A stretch of 64,000 bases of DNA from CAYLPJ01 sp964385465 (GCA_964385465.1 CAYLPJ010000032.1:9086-73085); one strand, 5' to 3'; positions 8,895 through 17,591 are shown, counted from the first letter of the stretch. Notes: generated by a model not told the origin, from the letters alone. Translations and numbers: made by a program.

Positions 8895-9191
8895 TCACCC
8901 CCCCGCCGGGTTCTCGATCCATTCGGCGTAGCACCGCCCGCAAAGGTGAAGGGTCAGGCGCCGGTAGACCTGGTCCATCAGCTCGCGCTCGCTCATGCCT
9001 TCCATACGCTCGATCAGGCGGCGGATCTCCGCGTCGGGGTCGAGCTCCGCGAACTCCTCGCCGGAGACGTCCGGCGGGGTCGGGTCCGCGAAGGCCTCGA
9101 TCCGCACGACGTAGAAATCCCCGCGCCCCGGCGTCAGCGACGCGCCGCAGCGGTGGCACAGCAGGCCGGCATCGTCGCCTTCGGGGGCCAT
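8895..9191 (-). CDS. Small zinc-ribbon-like hypothetical protein
   Basis: The chosen start at 9191 gives 98 residues beginning MAPEGDD; an upstream in-frame ATG at 9248 would add 19 unlikely residues. Two CxxC-type pairs, CHRCG near residue 12 and LCGRCYAEW near the C-terminus, could bind one zinc ion across a central acidic helical region (DPDAEIRRLIERMEGM). I recognise no named family. It sits between the aminotransferase and aspS on the same strand and may belong to their transcription unit. A role cannot be assigned. Confidence 0.65.
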   Translation of the reverse strand: MAPEGDDAGLLCHRCGASLTPGRGDFYVVRIEAFADPTPPDVSGEEFAELDPDAEIRRLIERMEGMSERELMDQVYRRLTLHLCGRCYAEWIENPAGG

Positions 9192-9280
9192 GTCGGTCTC
9201 GGGCCGGGTCGCGGCCCCGCGGGGGCCGCCAGGGACAAAGCAGCACACGCGAAGCCCGAATTGGATACATCAGACACAGC

Positions 9281-10465
9281 CTAGGCCAGCAGCTTCTCGA
9301 TCCGGTCGACGCCCTTGTCGATCTGCTCGGTGCTGGTGGCGAAGCTCAGGCGCACGCAGGCCGGTTCGCCGAACGGCTCGCCCGGCACCAGCGCGACGTT
9401 GGCGCCTTCCAGGCACGCCTTGGCGAAGCCCATGGAGTCCTCGGCCTGGACGCCGCCGAGCTCCCGCCCGAAGTGGGCGCTGACGTCCGGGAAGCAGTAG
9501 AACGCGCCCGTCGGCTGGACGCACGAAACGCCTTCGATCGCGTTGAGCCGCTCGCACAGGTGCCGCCCGCGCTTCTCGAACTCCTGCCGCATCGCCTCGA
9601 CGGCCGCGGGGGCCTCCGGCGAGGTGTACGCCGCCAGCGCCCCGGCCTGGGCGAAGCTCACCGGATTGGTCGTCTCGTGGCTGAGCAGCCGGGCCATCGC
9701 GGCGATGGCGTCGGTCGGTCCGGCCGCCCATCCCAGCCGCCATCCGGTCATCGAGTACGTCTTGGACAGCCCGTTGAACGTGATGGTCCGCTCGGGCAGG
9801 CGCTCGTCCAGCGAGGCGAAGGAGACGAACTTCGTGTCGCCGTAGATGAGCTTTTCGTAGATCTCGTCGGCGAAGACGATCAGGTCGGTCTTCAGCACGG
9901 CCTCTGCGAGGGCGGCCAGCTCGTCCGGCGTGTAGCTGACGCCGGTGGGGTTGGCGGGCGAGTTGAGGATGAGGACTTTGGCGTCGCCGGCGGCGTCGAG
10001 GATCTGCTGGGGTGTGATCTTGAAGCCCTGGTCCACGCCCGCGTGGAGGACGACGGACTCACCGCCGGCGAGGCGGACCTGCTGGGGGTAGCTGACCCAG
10101 AACGGCGCGGGGATGAGGACCTTGTCGCCGGGGTCCAGGACGGCCTGGCAGGCGGCGAACAGCGCGTGCTTGCCGCCCACGGTCACCAGCACCCCCTCGG
10201 GGGGGATGCGCAGGGCGTTCTCGCGGGCGAGCTTCTCGGCGATCGCCTGCTTGAGGGCCTTGCCCTTGGCGGGCGTGTACTTCGTGTCCCCGGCGTCGAG
10301 GGCGGCCTTGGCCGCGTCCTTGATGAACTGCGGCGTGTCGAAGTCCGGTTCGCCGGCGCCGAAGCTGACGACGTCGATGCCCTCGGCCTTCATCTGCTGG
10401 GCGCGGGCGGTGATGGCGATCGTGGCGCTTCCGGGCACGGAGGCGATCCGCTGGGAGAGATTCAT
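9281..10465 (-). CDS. PLP-dependent aspartate aminotransferase (class I/II)
   Basis: The 394-residue enzyme is a fold-type I aminotransferase of the AspAT I-gamma group. It starts at ATG 10465 with AAGGAG ten bases upstream. Motifs include the N-terminal substrate loop SFGAGEPDFDTPQFIK, the cofactor-binding NSPANPTG, the DEIYEKL region and the PLP lysine in GLSKTYSMTGWRLGW. The conserved substrate-carboxylate Arg lies in the C-terminal CVRLSFATS. The likely reaction is aspartate plus 2-oxoglutarate to oxaloacetate plus glutamate; related enzymes also transaminate prephenate. It stands alone, separated from the upstream gene by a clear terminator. Confidence 0.9.
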   Translation of the reverse strand: MNLSQRIASVPGSATIAITARAQQMKAEGIDVVSFGAGEPDFDTPQFIKDAAKAALDAGDTKYTPAKGKALKQAIAEKLARENALRIPPEGVLVTVGGKHALFAACQAVLDPGDKVLIPAPFWVSYPQQVRLAGGESVVLHAGVDQGFKITPQQILDAAGDAKVLILNSPANPTGVSYTPDELAALAEAVLKTDLIVFADEIYEKLIYGDTKFVSFASLDERLPERTITFNGLSKTYSMTGWRLGWAAGPTDAIAAMARLLSHETTNPVSFAQAGALAAYTSPEAPAAVEAMRQEFEKRGRHLCERLNAIEGVSCVQPTGAFYCFPDVSAHFGRELGGVQAEDSMGFAKACLEGANVALVPGEPFGEPACVRLSFATSTEQIDKGVDRIEKLLA

Positions 10466-10569
10466 CGCTCGGCTCCTTGGTTCGTTCTCGCGTCCCGCGC
10501 CGGGAGCGACCCGGTACGCGGCTGCCTGCGGGAAATCGGGGGCGGCGCCCGACGAAGGCGCCTGCCGTG

Positions 10570-10603
10570 AAAAACGGGCGGCCGATGCTGGCACCGACCG
10601 CCC
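10570..10603 (-). terminator. Rho-independent terminator of the coiled-coil/BRCT gene
   Basis: On the minus strand a nine-base stem GGGCGGTCG pairs with CGGCCGCCC (one G-T wobble) around a ten-base loop, and is followed by GTTTTT. It lies 27 bases past the stop codon of the gene ending at 10630. This is the clearest intrinsic terminator in the window. Confidence 0.85.
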
Positions 10604-10629
10604 GGGGAACTCGGAACGTCCAGGCGGCG

Positions 10630-12030
10630 TCAGTCCGTCCGCGCCACCGTGGTCGGCACGTAGCCGACGAGGTCCAGGAACCGCTTGCCGCCGAGGCGGG
10701 GGATCTGGAGCTCCTCGGCCTTCTTCTTGACCGTCTCGTACCGGTTGAACGATTGCAGCCGTTCCTGGTAGAGGTCCCATGCGTCCTGGGGGTCGGTATC
10801 GTCCGGCCGGCGCGGCCGCACGGGCGGATCGCCAAGGATCACGTAGTCCGTGTCGATGGAGACGTCCTTCATGATCCGCCCGCCGTATCGTCGGATGAGG
10901 TCCTTGATGGCCTTGTTTCCGGCGGGCGTGGGCTCACCGGTGTTGTTGATGTCGAAGTTGCCCTCGACGACGAAGCTGTAGGTCCGCAGCTCGTCGAAGA
11001 CCACGTTGGCGACGACGTCCCCGGCGACGATGGGGTCATCCTTCTGCTGCTCGATGATGCGGCATTCGCTGACCGAATCGCTGACGTTGACGACCTCGAT
11101 GACGCCCTTGCTGCCGCCGCTGGGCGGGATGCCCGTGTATGGGTACACCGCAAAGCGGAGCCCCTCGATCACGCGGTCTTCCTCGCCGACATTGACGTAG
11201 CAGAGCCCCTCGTCCTGGATGACGCTGCTGACTTTCCCATCCGGCCGCCGGACGAACCGCTCGGGGTCAATCGGCTTGCGGACGCGCTTGTCGAGCTCCA
11301 TCTGGAGGCGCCGCTCGGTCTTGGTGAGCTGCCGCTCCAGCTTGCGCATCTCCTTGGCCTGCTCGGTCATCTGCTCCTTGATCTGCTCGACGGACTCGAG
11401 GTACTCCTTCTTCGCCGCCGCCAGCTTGGCGTTCTGGTCGGTCTCGAAAATCTGGAACTTCTTGTCCAGGGCCTCGAGTTGCTCGTCCTTGGCCTGGAGC
11501 TTGGTTTCAAAATCCGCCTTGGCATCGGCGAGGCGCTGGGTGACCTGCTCGAGCTGCTGGGAGAGCTGCTGCTTCTCCTCCTGGAGCTTGGCGATCTCGG
11601 TCTCCTTGACCGCCAACTGCTCGTGGAAGCCGGTCATGTGTTTGACCAGGCCCTGGCGCACGGGGGGATCAACCTCGCGGAAGGTCTTCTCGACCTCCTG
11701 CTGCGCCTCGTCATAGGTCGTGTTCGGCAGGCCGGTAATGGCCCCGGCGAGCTTCGAGACCTGCTCCTGGAGCTGGGCGACCACCGTCGGCGCGATGCCC
11801 CCCTCGCCGCGCGACTTCTTGTAGTCGTTGACCATCGCGATGATCTTCGGCCGGTTGAGCTGCTCGGCGTTGGCCAGGGCGTTCACCCGGCGGCTGAGCT
11901 GCTTGCGCTTCTTCTCCGCCGTGTCGAACTTGTTGAAGAAGAGCACCGCGATCACCGTCGCGAAGACGAAGAGAATCACGAAGACGATCAGCAGATACGG
12001 GGGCGTGCGCCGTTGGACTACGCGTGCCAT
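10630..12030 (-). CDS. Membrane-anchored coiled-coil protein with BRCT-like C-terminus
   Basis: ATG 12030 has GAGGAG seven bases upstream and gives 466 residues. A single membrane helix spans about 12-33 (YLLIVFVILFVFATVIAVLF). Residues about 40-240 are a long heptad-rich coiled coil. A middle beta domain (about 250-345) carries KGVIEVVNVSDS and PIVAGDVVANVVF, resembling FlgT-C-type OB-like domains. The last 119 residues fit a BRCT fold: YSFVVEGNFD, then IRRYGGRIM with the paired glycines, TDYVILGDPP, and KKKAEELQIPRL before the final helix. I know no named family with this architecture. It has its own promoter and terminator, so it is probably monocistronic. A scaffolding or cell-envelope role is only a guess. 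Confidence 0.75.
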   Translation of the reverse strand: MARVVQRRTPPYLLIVFVILFVFATVIAVLFFNKFDTAEKKRKQLSRRVNALANAEQLNRPKIIAMVNDYKKSRGEGGIAPTVVAQLQEQVSKLAGAITGLPNTTYDEAQQEVEKTFREVDPPVRQGLVKHMTGFHEQLAVKETEIAKLQEEKQQLSQQLEQVTQRLADAKADFETKLQAKDEQLEALDKKFQIFETDQNAKLAAAKKEYLESVEQIKEQMTEQAKEMRKLERQLTKTERRLQMELDKRVRKPIDPERFVRRPDGKVSSVIQDEGLCYVNVGEEDRVIEGLRFAVYPYTGIPPSGGSKGVIEVVNVSDSVSECRIIEQQKDDPIVAGDVVANVVFDELRTYSFVVEGNFDINNTGEPTPAGNKAIKDLIRRYGGRIMKDVSIDTDYVILGDPPVRPRRPDDTDPQDAWDLYQERLQSFNRYETVKKKAEELQIPRLGGKRFLDLVGYVPTTVARTD

Positions 12031-12081
12031 CACTGACTCCTCATCCGGTGTCGTTGCCGTCAGGACCGGGCTACCGACCGA

Positions 12082-12110
12082 AGTATCCGCGATGGGCGGA
12101 CCGATCTCAA
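12082..12110 (-). promoter_or_regulatory. Promoter of the coiled-coil/BRCT gene
   Basis: On the minus strand TTGAGA (12105-12110) is followed after exactly 17 bases by GATACT (12082-12087). These match five and four of six consensus bases. The start codon at 12030 lies about 50 bases downstream. Confidence 0.6.
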
Positions 12111-12129
12111 CTGTTTTTCCCGCGACCGA

Positions 12130-13602
12130 CTACTCCAACTTCTCCCGCAGCAACCGCTGGACCTCCGCCGGCCGGGCCGCGCCGCGGGATCGCTGCATCA
12201 CCTGACCCATCAGGTAGCCGAACGCCTTCTTCTGTTTCTTGCCGCCGGCGCGAACCTGCTCCACGGCCTCGGGATTGCCCGCGATGGCCTCCTCCACCCA
12301 CGCCTCGATCGCGCCGGCGTCCGTCACCGCCAGCAGCCCCTCGGCCTCGGCGAGCTCGGCCGGGTCGGCGTCGCCGGCGGCGAGCATGTCAAAGAGTTTC
12401 GCCGCGGCCGTGGCGTTGATCTTGTCGTCCTGGAGCATTTTGGCCAGCCCGGCGAGCTGCTCGGGCGTCACGCCGACCTCGGCGATCGAGCAGCCCCGCT
12501 CATTGGCCAGGGCGGCCCCCCGGCCGAGGAGGAGGTTGGTGCATCGCTTCGCGTCGGCGCCGGCGGAGACGGCCCCGTCCAGCAGGTCGCCGGTGGGCGC
12601 GTCCTGGGTGAGGGCGTCGGCCTCCTTGAAGGTCAGGCCGTGATCGGTCATGTACCGCTGCCGGCGGGCGAGGGGCAGTTCGCCGATGCGCCCGCGGAGT
12701 TCCTCCCGCCGCCGGTCGCAGACGGTTGCCGGAGCGAGGTCCGGGTCGGGGAAGTAGCGGTAGTCGTGGCTCTCCTCCTTTTCTCGCTGGAAGACGGTCA
12801 CGCCGCGGGCGTCGTCGTAGCCGCGGTTCTGCTTCCCCAGCTTCTCCAGCGAGAAGCCTTCCGGGTCCTCCCGCCATTTCTCGTACTGGCGATCGATCTC
12901 GTAGGCCACCGTCCGCTCCAGGGCGCGGAAGCTGTTGAGGTTCTTGACCTCCACGATGGGCGTCTTGTACGTCCGCCCGCCCCGGGCGATGTGCAGGTTG
13001 ATGTTCGGCTCGAAACGCATGTGCCCCATCTGCATGTTGGCCTCGCTGACGCCCAGCCAGCGGACCAGCCGGTGCATGCTGCGGGCGTAGGCCATCACCT
13101 CCTCGACCGCAGTCATGTCCGGGTCCGAGACAATCTCCAGCAGCGGCACGCCCGCGCGGTTGAGGTCCACGCCGGTATGGGCCGGGTGGTCATGGACGTT
13201 CTTCCCCGCGTCCTCCTCCAGGTGTGCCCGCAGCACGCCGATCCGCTTGGTCCCCTCCCCCACCGGGACCTCCAGGTGCCCGGCCCGGCTCAGAGGCAGG
13301 TCGTACTGGCTGATCTGGTAGTTCTTCGGCAGGTCCGGGTAGTAGTAGCTCTTGCGGTCCCACTTGGTGAAGTCGTCGACCACGCAGTCCAGCGCAAGGC
13401 CGACCAGCGTGGCGTACTCCACCGCGCGGGCGTTCATCACCGGCAAGGCGCCGGGCAGGCCCAGGCACACGGGACAGACGTGCGTGTTCGGCGGGTCGCC
13501 GAAGCGGTTGCGGCAGCGACAGAACATCTTCGTCTCCGTCGCCAGTTCCACGTGAATCTCCAGCCCGATCACGGGCAGCACGTCGTCGCGAGAGTCGATC
13601 AT
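12130..13602 (-). CDS. gatB: Asp-tRNA(Asn)/Glu-tRNA(Gln) amidotransferase subunit B
   Basis: GatB binds the misacylated tRNA and activates its carboxylate with ATP before amidation with ammonia from GatA. The 490-residue product begins LPVIGLEIHVELATETKMF and has the cysteine cluster around CRCRNRFGD and CPVCLGLPG. Its C-terminal YqeY-like tRNA-binding domain ends LMGQVMQRSRGAARP. The start codon overlaps the stop of the upstream GH36 gene as ATGA, and GGAGG precedes it. It is thus separated from gatA by an unrelated-looking glycosidase gene within the same apparent operon. Confidence 0.96.
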   Translation of the reverse strand: MIDSRDDVLPVIGLEIHVELATETKMFCRCRNRFGDPPNTHVCPVCLGLPGALPVMNARAVEYATLVGLALDCVVDDFTKWDRKSYYYPDLPKNYQISQYDLPLSRAGHLEVPVGEGTKRIGVLRAHLEEDAGKNVHDHPAHTGVDLNRAGVPLLEIVSDPDMTAVEEVMAYARSMHRLVRWLGVSEANMQMGHMRFEPNINLHIARGGRTYKTPIVEVKNLNSFRALERTVAYEIDRQYEKWREDPEGFSLEKLGKQNRGYDDARGVTVFQREKEESHDYRYFPDPDLAPATVCDRRREELRGRIGELPLARRQRYMTDHGLTFKEADALTQDAPTGDLLDGAVSAGADAKRCTNLLLGRGAALANERGCSIAEVGVTPEQLAGLAKMLQDDKINATAAAKLFDMLAAGDADPAELAEAEGLLAVTDAGAIEAWVEEAIAGNPEAVEQVRAGGKKQKKAFGYLMGQVMQRSRGAARPAEVQRLLREKLE

Positions 13603-15323
13603 CGCGTCGGTCCTCCGAAACGCGCCGCCCGGGCCGTCAGCCGCAAGCGGCGGGGGTCGTCGAATGTCTGCTCGATGCGGATCCGGCACGGGGACGATGG
13701 AGCGAACCGCCGCAGCGTCCACGAGATGCCCGACCAGATCGGCACGGCCGGGACCTCCGCTACGGGCGCAATCGGCTGCCCCCGGGCATCCTCGGCCGTG
13801 ATCTTCAGGGCCCGGTGGGCCTCCGGCGTCCGGTCGGGCGTCTCCCTGGTGGTCTGCCTGGCGAACCGGTACGGCAGGGCCGTAATCGGGCCGTTGGGCG
13901 CCGCATCGAGCGCCTCGGCGGTGACCACCAGTTCCCAGCCGGCCGGGGGCGGGGAGTCCAACTCGGCGACGAACGCCCGGTCGGAAGCCTGGCGGAAGGT
14001 CGCCGGCAGCAGGCGTGTCTCGCTCGGCCGCGGCGGGTCCCGGTCCTCGCCGACATCCCAGGCCGGGTCGGCATAGTCGCCCAGGCCGATCAGGGCAATC
14101 TGTTCGGGTCCGAGTTCGACGCCCAGGCGGTCCGGCTGGGCCTGCACGCCGGGGGCCGGGCCGTCGCGGAAAAGCACGCGGGCGTCGCAGCAGCCCGGGA
14201 CGGCCAGCTCGGCCCGGCGGGCCTCCATCGTTCCGTTGACAATGTACAGCAGCCCGCGGTCGCCCCCGCCAGCCAGGAAGCCGTGCCACGGTGCCACCCC
14301 CGGCTCGCCGCCGACCGGCGCGGTCATCAACTCGCGATTGAAGGCGTCGAAGAACACGCGCCGCGTCGCGGCCATCCCGGCCAGGTCCTCGTCGGTCGCC
14401 AGCGTGGGGTCGCCGTAGAACATGTCCCGCCGCCCGCCGCGGGCCAACTGGCCCAGGTGCGACCGCCGCAGGCCGCGCCGGCCGCGGTAGTGACAGGTGT
14501 TCGTATCCCCCGCCATCGCGCCGTGGTCCTCGATGCGGTGCAGCGGAAACCCCTCGCGGTGCACGCGGTGGACCATCGCGTCCTGGTAGAGGTCGCAGCA
14601 GCGGGTCAGGTCGGTGCGCGGCACGTCGCAGGGGTGCGGGTCGCCGGAGAAGACCAGGTCCATCGCTTCCAGCAGCGAGGCGTCGTACACCGGCCCCGGC
14701 CGCTCGCCGGTCAGGTTCGCCGCACGCACGCGCCAGAAGCCGCAGTGCGAGATCGCCCGTATGTCCGGGAACCGCTGGCGCACGCGGCGGAGGATCGCCT
14801 TCAGCCGACGCAGCGACAGCCGGTACGTTTCCTCGGCCGGGCGGTCGGTGCCCGCGGCGGCCATGTGCAGGCCGGCAAAGTCGAACTTGAAGAACCGCAC
14901 GCCCCACTCCCCGGCCGCGTGCAGCAGCGACCGCTCAAAGTCGTCGGCGAACGGCCCCTCGGCGAGGCTGTAGTGCCAGTTGTTGTCGGCCTTGCTGGCC
15001 TCCCAGGCCGGTACGCGGAGCTGCCCGCCGTTTGTGCTGTACCACAGCCCCGGCTTCATCCCCAGCGCCTCGATCCGCTCGCGGACGGGTCCGAAGCCGT
15101 CGGGCCAGTGGGACCTCTTGAAGTGCCGATAGCCCTTGTCGGGATCGAACCAGAAGCAGTCGATCAGGTAGTAGTCGAACGCGATCCCGAAGTCCCGCTT
15201 CCACCGCTCGAGCGCGTCCAGCGCCGCATGCGCCATCTCCGCCGTCAGCTCGACGCTGTCTCCCAGCTCATCGTGAAACCCCCAATCGCAATACACGCTG
15301 AACGGCGCCCGTGTGGTCAGCAT
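13599..15323 (-). CDS. GH36/GH27-clan (alpha-galactosidase-like) glycoside hydrolase
   Basis: The 574-residue protein has a central (beta/alpha)8 barrel of clan GH-D. YYLIDCFWFD (51-60) and GLWYSTNGG mark early strands. FFKFDFAGLH (144-153) carries the KxD motif, so D148 is the likely nucleophile. The acid/base Asp would lie downstream, around DLVFSGDPHPCDVPRTD. The C-terminal part is a beta domain. No signal peptide is visible, so it is probably cytoplasmic. Alpha-galactosidase or a related activity is expected, with uncertain substrate. The gene overlaps gatA by seven bases and gatB by four, which implies translational coupling inside the gat operon. Confidence 0.7.
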   Translation of the reverse strand: MLTTRAPFSVYCDWGFHDELGDSVELTAEMAHAALDALERWKRDFGIAFDYYLIDCFWFDPDKGYRHFKRSHWPDGFGPVRERIEALGMKPGLWYSTNGGQLRVPAWEASKADNNWHYSLAEGPFADDFERSLLHAAGEWGVRFFKFDFAGLHMAAAGTDRPAEETYRLSLRRLKAILRRVRQRFPDIRAISHCGFWRVRAANLTGERPGPVYDASLLEAMDLVFSGDPHPCDVPRTDLTRCCDLYQDAMVHRVHREGFPLHRIEDHGAMAGDTNTCHYRGRRGLRRSHLGQLARGGRRDMFYGDPTLATDEDLAGMAATRRVFFDAFNRELMTAPVGGEPGVAPWHGFLAGGGDRGLLYIVNGTMEARRAELAVPGCCDARVLFRDGPAPGVQAQPDRLGVELGPEQIALIGLGDYADPAWDVGEDRDPPRPSETRLLPATFRQASDRAFVAELDSPPPAGWELVVTAEALDAAPNGPITALPYRFARQTTRETPDRTPEAHRALKITAEDARGQPIAPVAEVPAVPIWSGISWTLRRFAPSSPCRIRIEQTFDDPRRLRLTARAARFGGPTR

Positions 15324-16834
15324 GGGGCTTCCCTCGCCATCGGCGGGGTCAGGCCGCCGGTTGGGGTGGCGGTTTCGTACATGCGGGCGGCGCGGAGGAC
15401 GGTGTCCTCCTGGAAGACGCCGCCGATCAGTTGCATGCCGACCGGCAGGCCGGCCGTATTCAGGGCCGCCGGCAGGGACAGGCCGGGCAAGCCGGCAAGG
15501 TTCAGCGACAGGGTGTAGATGTCCGCGAGGTACATCGACATGGGGTCGTCGATCTTCTCGCCGATACGGAACGCCGGCGTCGGCGAGACCGGACACAGCA
15601 GCACGTCGCAGCGCTTCAGCGCCTCGTCGAAATCGTTCTTGATCAGCCGGCGGACCTTCAGCGCCTTGTTGTAGTAGGCGTCGTAGTACCCCGCCGACAG
15701 CGTATAGGTCCCCAGCATGATCCGCCGCTTGACCTCCTCGCCGAAGCCCTCGGCCCGGCTGCGGGAGTACAGCTCGATGATGTCCTCGCACGCCTCGGAC
15801 GTGCGGTGCCCGTAATGCACGCCGTCGTACCGCGCGAGGTTGCTGGACGCCTCGGCCATGCAGACGATGTAGTAGCACGCCACGGCGAAGGCCCGGATGT
15901 GCCCGTCGTCGTCGGTCTCGATGCGGCTGTGCGGAAGAGAGACGTCCACGATCTCCGCGCCGGCCTGTTCGTACGTCTCGGCCGCGGCGCGGATGATCTC
16001 GCGCGTCTCGGCGTCGAGGGCGTCGGTGTAGAACTCCTCGGGCATCCCGATGCGGAGGCCCTCGACCGGGCGATCCACCGACGCGGCGTAGTCCGGCACG
16101 TCGGACGGCACGCTGGTGGAATCCCGCGGGTCGTGCCCGGCGATCACGCCGGTCAGCATCGCGGCGTCCCGAACGTCTCGGGCCAGCGGGCCGATCTGGT
16201 CCAGGCTCGACCCGAACGCCACCAACCCGTAGCGGCTCACGCGACCGTAGGTCGGCTTGAAGCCCACCACGCCGCAGAACGCCGCCGGCTGGCGGATCGA
16301 GCCGCCGGTGTCGCTGCCGAGCGCGGCCGCACATTCCCGCGCCGCCACCGCGGCCGCCGAGCCGCCGGACGACCCGCCGGGCACGCGGTCGGTGTCCCAG
16401 GGGTTGCGGGTGGGCTTGAAGCCGCTGTTCTCGGTGGAGGAGCCCATGGCGAACTCGTCCATATTGGTCTTGCCCAGCACGACGGCGCCGGCGGCCTCGA
16501 GCCGTGTCACGGCCGTCGCGGTGTAGGGCGCCCGGAAGCCCTCAAGCATCCGGGACGAGCAGGTGGTCCTGCCGTAGGTGGTGCAGAGGTTGTCCTTCAG
16601 CGCCACGGGCAGGCCGGCGAGCGGGCCGAGCGACTCGCCGGCGGCCCGCGCGGCGTCTACGGCCCGGGCCCGCTCGAGCGCCCGGTCGGCGTGGACTTCG
16701 TTGTAGGCGGCGACGGCCGGGTCGCGGCGCTCGATGGCATCGAGGTAGGCCCGGGCGGCCTCTTCGGCGGAAACGTCGCCGGCGGCGATGGCGTCGCGGA
16801 GCTGCGTGGCGGTCATGTCGATGGGCGAGCTCAT
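15317..16834 (-). CDS. gatA: Asp-tRNA(Asn)/Glu-tRNA(Gln) amidotransferase subunit A
   Basis: GatA is the amidase that releases ammonia from glutamine for GatB. The 505-residue protein has the amidase-signature catalytic triad: Lys in LPVALKDNLCT, cis-Ser in the GGSSGGSAAAVAA stretch, and the nucleophilic Ser in GSDTGGSIRQPAAFCG. Length and motif spacing are typical. Its ATG overlaps the gatC stop codon as ATGA, and its own end overlaps the start of the GH36 gene by seven bases. Confidence 0.97.
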   Translation of the reverse strand: MSSPIDMTATQLRDAIAAGDVSAEEAARAYLDAIERRDPAVAAYNEVHADRALERARAVDAARAAGESLGPLAGLPVALKDNLCTTYGRTTCSSRMLEGFRAPYTATAVTRLEAAGAVVLGKTNMDEFAMGSSTENSGFKPTRNPWDTDRVPGGSSGGSAAAVAARECAAALGSDTGGSIRQPAAFCGVVGFKPTYGRVSRYGLVAFGSSLDQIGPLARDVRDAAMLTGVIAGHDPRDSTSVPSDVPDYAASVDRPVEGLRIGMPEEFYTDALDAETREIIRAAAETYEQAGAEIVDVSLPHSRIETDDDGHIRAFAVACYYIVCMAEASSNLARYDGVHYGHRTSEACEDIIELYSRSRAEGFGEEVKRRIMLGTYTLSAGYYDAYYNKALKVRRLIKNDFDEALKRCDVLLCPVSPTPAFRIGEKIDDPMSMYLADIYTLSLNLAGLPGLSLPAALNTAGLPVGMQLIGGVFQEDTVLRAARMYETATPTGGLTPPMAREAPC

Positions 16835-17133
16835 TGGCTGTCCCCGATGACCTTGGGCACCTTGAAGAAGTCGCCGTCGCGGTCGGGCGCGTTGGCGAGA
16901 GCGGCGGCGGGGTCGAGCTCGTCGCCGGGGGTGTCGTCTGCCAGGACGTTCCGCAGCTCGACGGCGTGGGGCATGGGCTCGACGCCCTCGGTGTCGAGCT
17001 GCTGGAGGGTGTCGAAGTGCGCGAGGATGTCGGCCAACTGCGGGCGGAACACCCGCACCTGCTCGTCGGTAAGCTCGATCCGGCCGAGCCGGGCGACGCG
17101 GCGTACGAGGTCGTCGTCGATGGTTTCGGGCAT
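16831..17133 (-). CDS. gatC: Asp-tRNA(Asn)/Glu-tRNA(Gln) amidotransferase subunit C
   Basis: GatC is the small belt subunit that stabilises the GatA-GatB complex. The 100-residue product from ATG 17133 contains VARLGRIELTDEQV near the N-terminus and the C-terminal DGDFFKVPKVI, both typical. An upstream in-frame start would add 20 residues unlike the family. It is the first gene of gatC-gatA-GH36-gatB, behind the promoter at 17165-17193. Confidence 0.93.
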   Translation of the reverse strand: MPETIDDDLVRRVARLGRIELTDEQVRVFRPQLADILAHFDTLQQLDTEGVEPMPHAVELRNVLADDTPGDELDPAAALANAPDRDGDFFKVPKVIGDSQ

Positions 17134-17164
17134 GGGCGATCTCCGGGTTCGCTTCGAGGGCTCC

Positions 17165-17193
17165 ATCATTCCGGATGCGCCGCCCCGTGTCAA
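17165..17193 (-). promoter_or_regulatory. Promoter of the gatC operon
   Basis: On the minus strand a perfect TTGACA (17188-17193) is followed after 17 bases by AATGAT (17165-17170), four of six -10 matches. The gatC ATG is about 30 bases downstream. Confidence 0.7.
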
Positions 17194-17291
17194 CGCGGGG
17201 AGGACGTGAAGACCGTGGGACCGGGGGGAAGCCCCGGGCGTCTTCCGGTATTCCGGTCCCCCAGTCCTCCGGTTTCACCGGGTATGGCGCA

Positions 17292-17320
17292 TTGACCCCC
17301 GCGCGGGGGCGTGCTATAGT
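17292..17320 (+). promoter_or_regulatory. Promoter of infA
   Basis: TTGACC (17292-17297, five of six) and TATAGT (17315-17320, five of six) are 17 bases apart. The infA ATG lies 43 bases downstream of the -10. It is back to back with the gatC promoter. Confidence 0.75.
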
Positions 17321-17363
17321 GCTGCGATCGTTCGGCACGTCTGCGTCTGTATGAAGGAATGGC

Positions 17364-17591
17364 ATGCCCAAAGGTGACGTCATCGAGGTGGAAGCGATCG
17401 TCAAGGCGGCGCTTCCCAACGCCATGTTCCGGCTCGAAATCGAGGTCGGGGAAAACAAGCACGAGATCATCGGTCACATCTCGGGCAAGATGCGGAGGCA
17501 CTACATCCGCATCACGCCCGGCGATCGCGTGCTGGTCCAGATGAGCCCCTACGACCTGACCAAGGGCCGCATCGTCTTCCGCCAGCGCTGA
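17364..17591 (+). CDS. infA: Translation initiation factor IF-1
   Basis: IF-1 occupies the ribosomal A site during initiation and assists IF-2 and IF-3. The 75-residue product is a single S1/OB fold with the usual landmarks: EVEAIVKAALPNAMFRLEI, HISGKMRRHYIRI and GDRVLVQMSPYDLTKGRIVFR. Length is normal for the family (about 72). It has its own promoter immediately upstream. The lipA gene follows 73 bases later on the same strand. Confidence 0.97.
   Translation: MPKGDVIEVEAIVKAALPNAMFRLEIEVGENKHEIIGHISGKMRRHYIRITPGDRVLVQMSPYDLTKGRIVFRQR

Noticed and set aside
8895..9248. Upstream start at 9248 for the zinc-ribbon protein
   Set aside because: The added 19 residues look like non-coding sequence and there is no ribosome binding site; ATG 9191 is preferred.
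7019..10570. Very long plus-strand open frame opposite aspS and the aminotransferase
   Set aside because: It lies antisense to genes with clear family motifs and its translation is low-complexity; high GC content keeps antisense frames open by chance.
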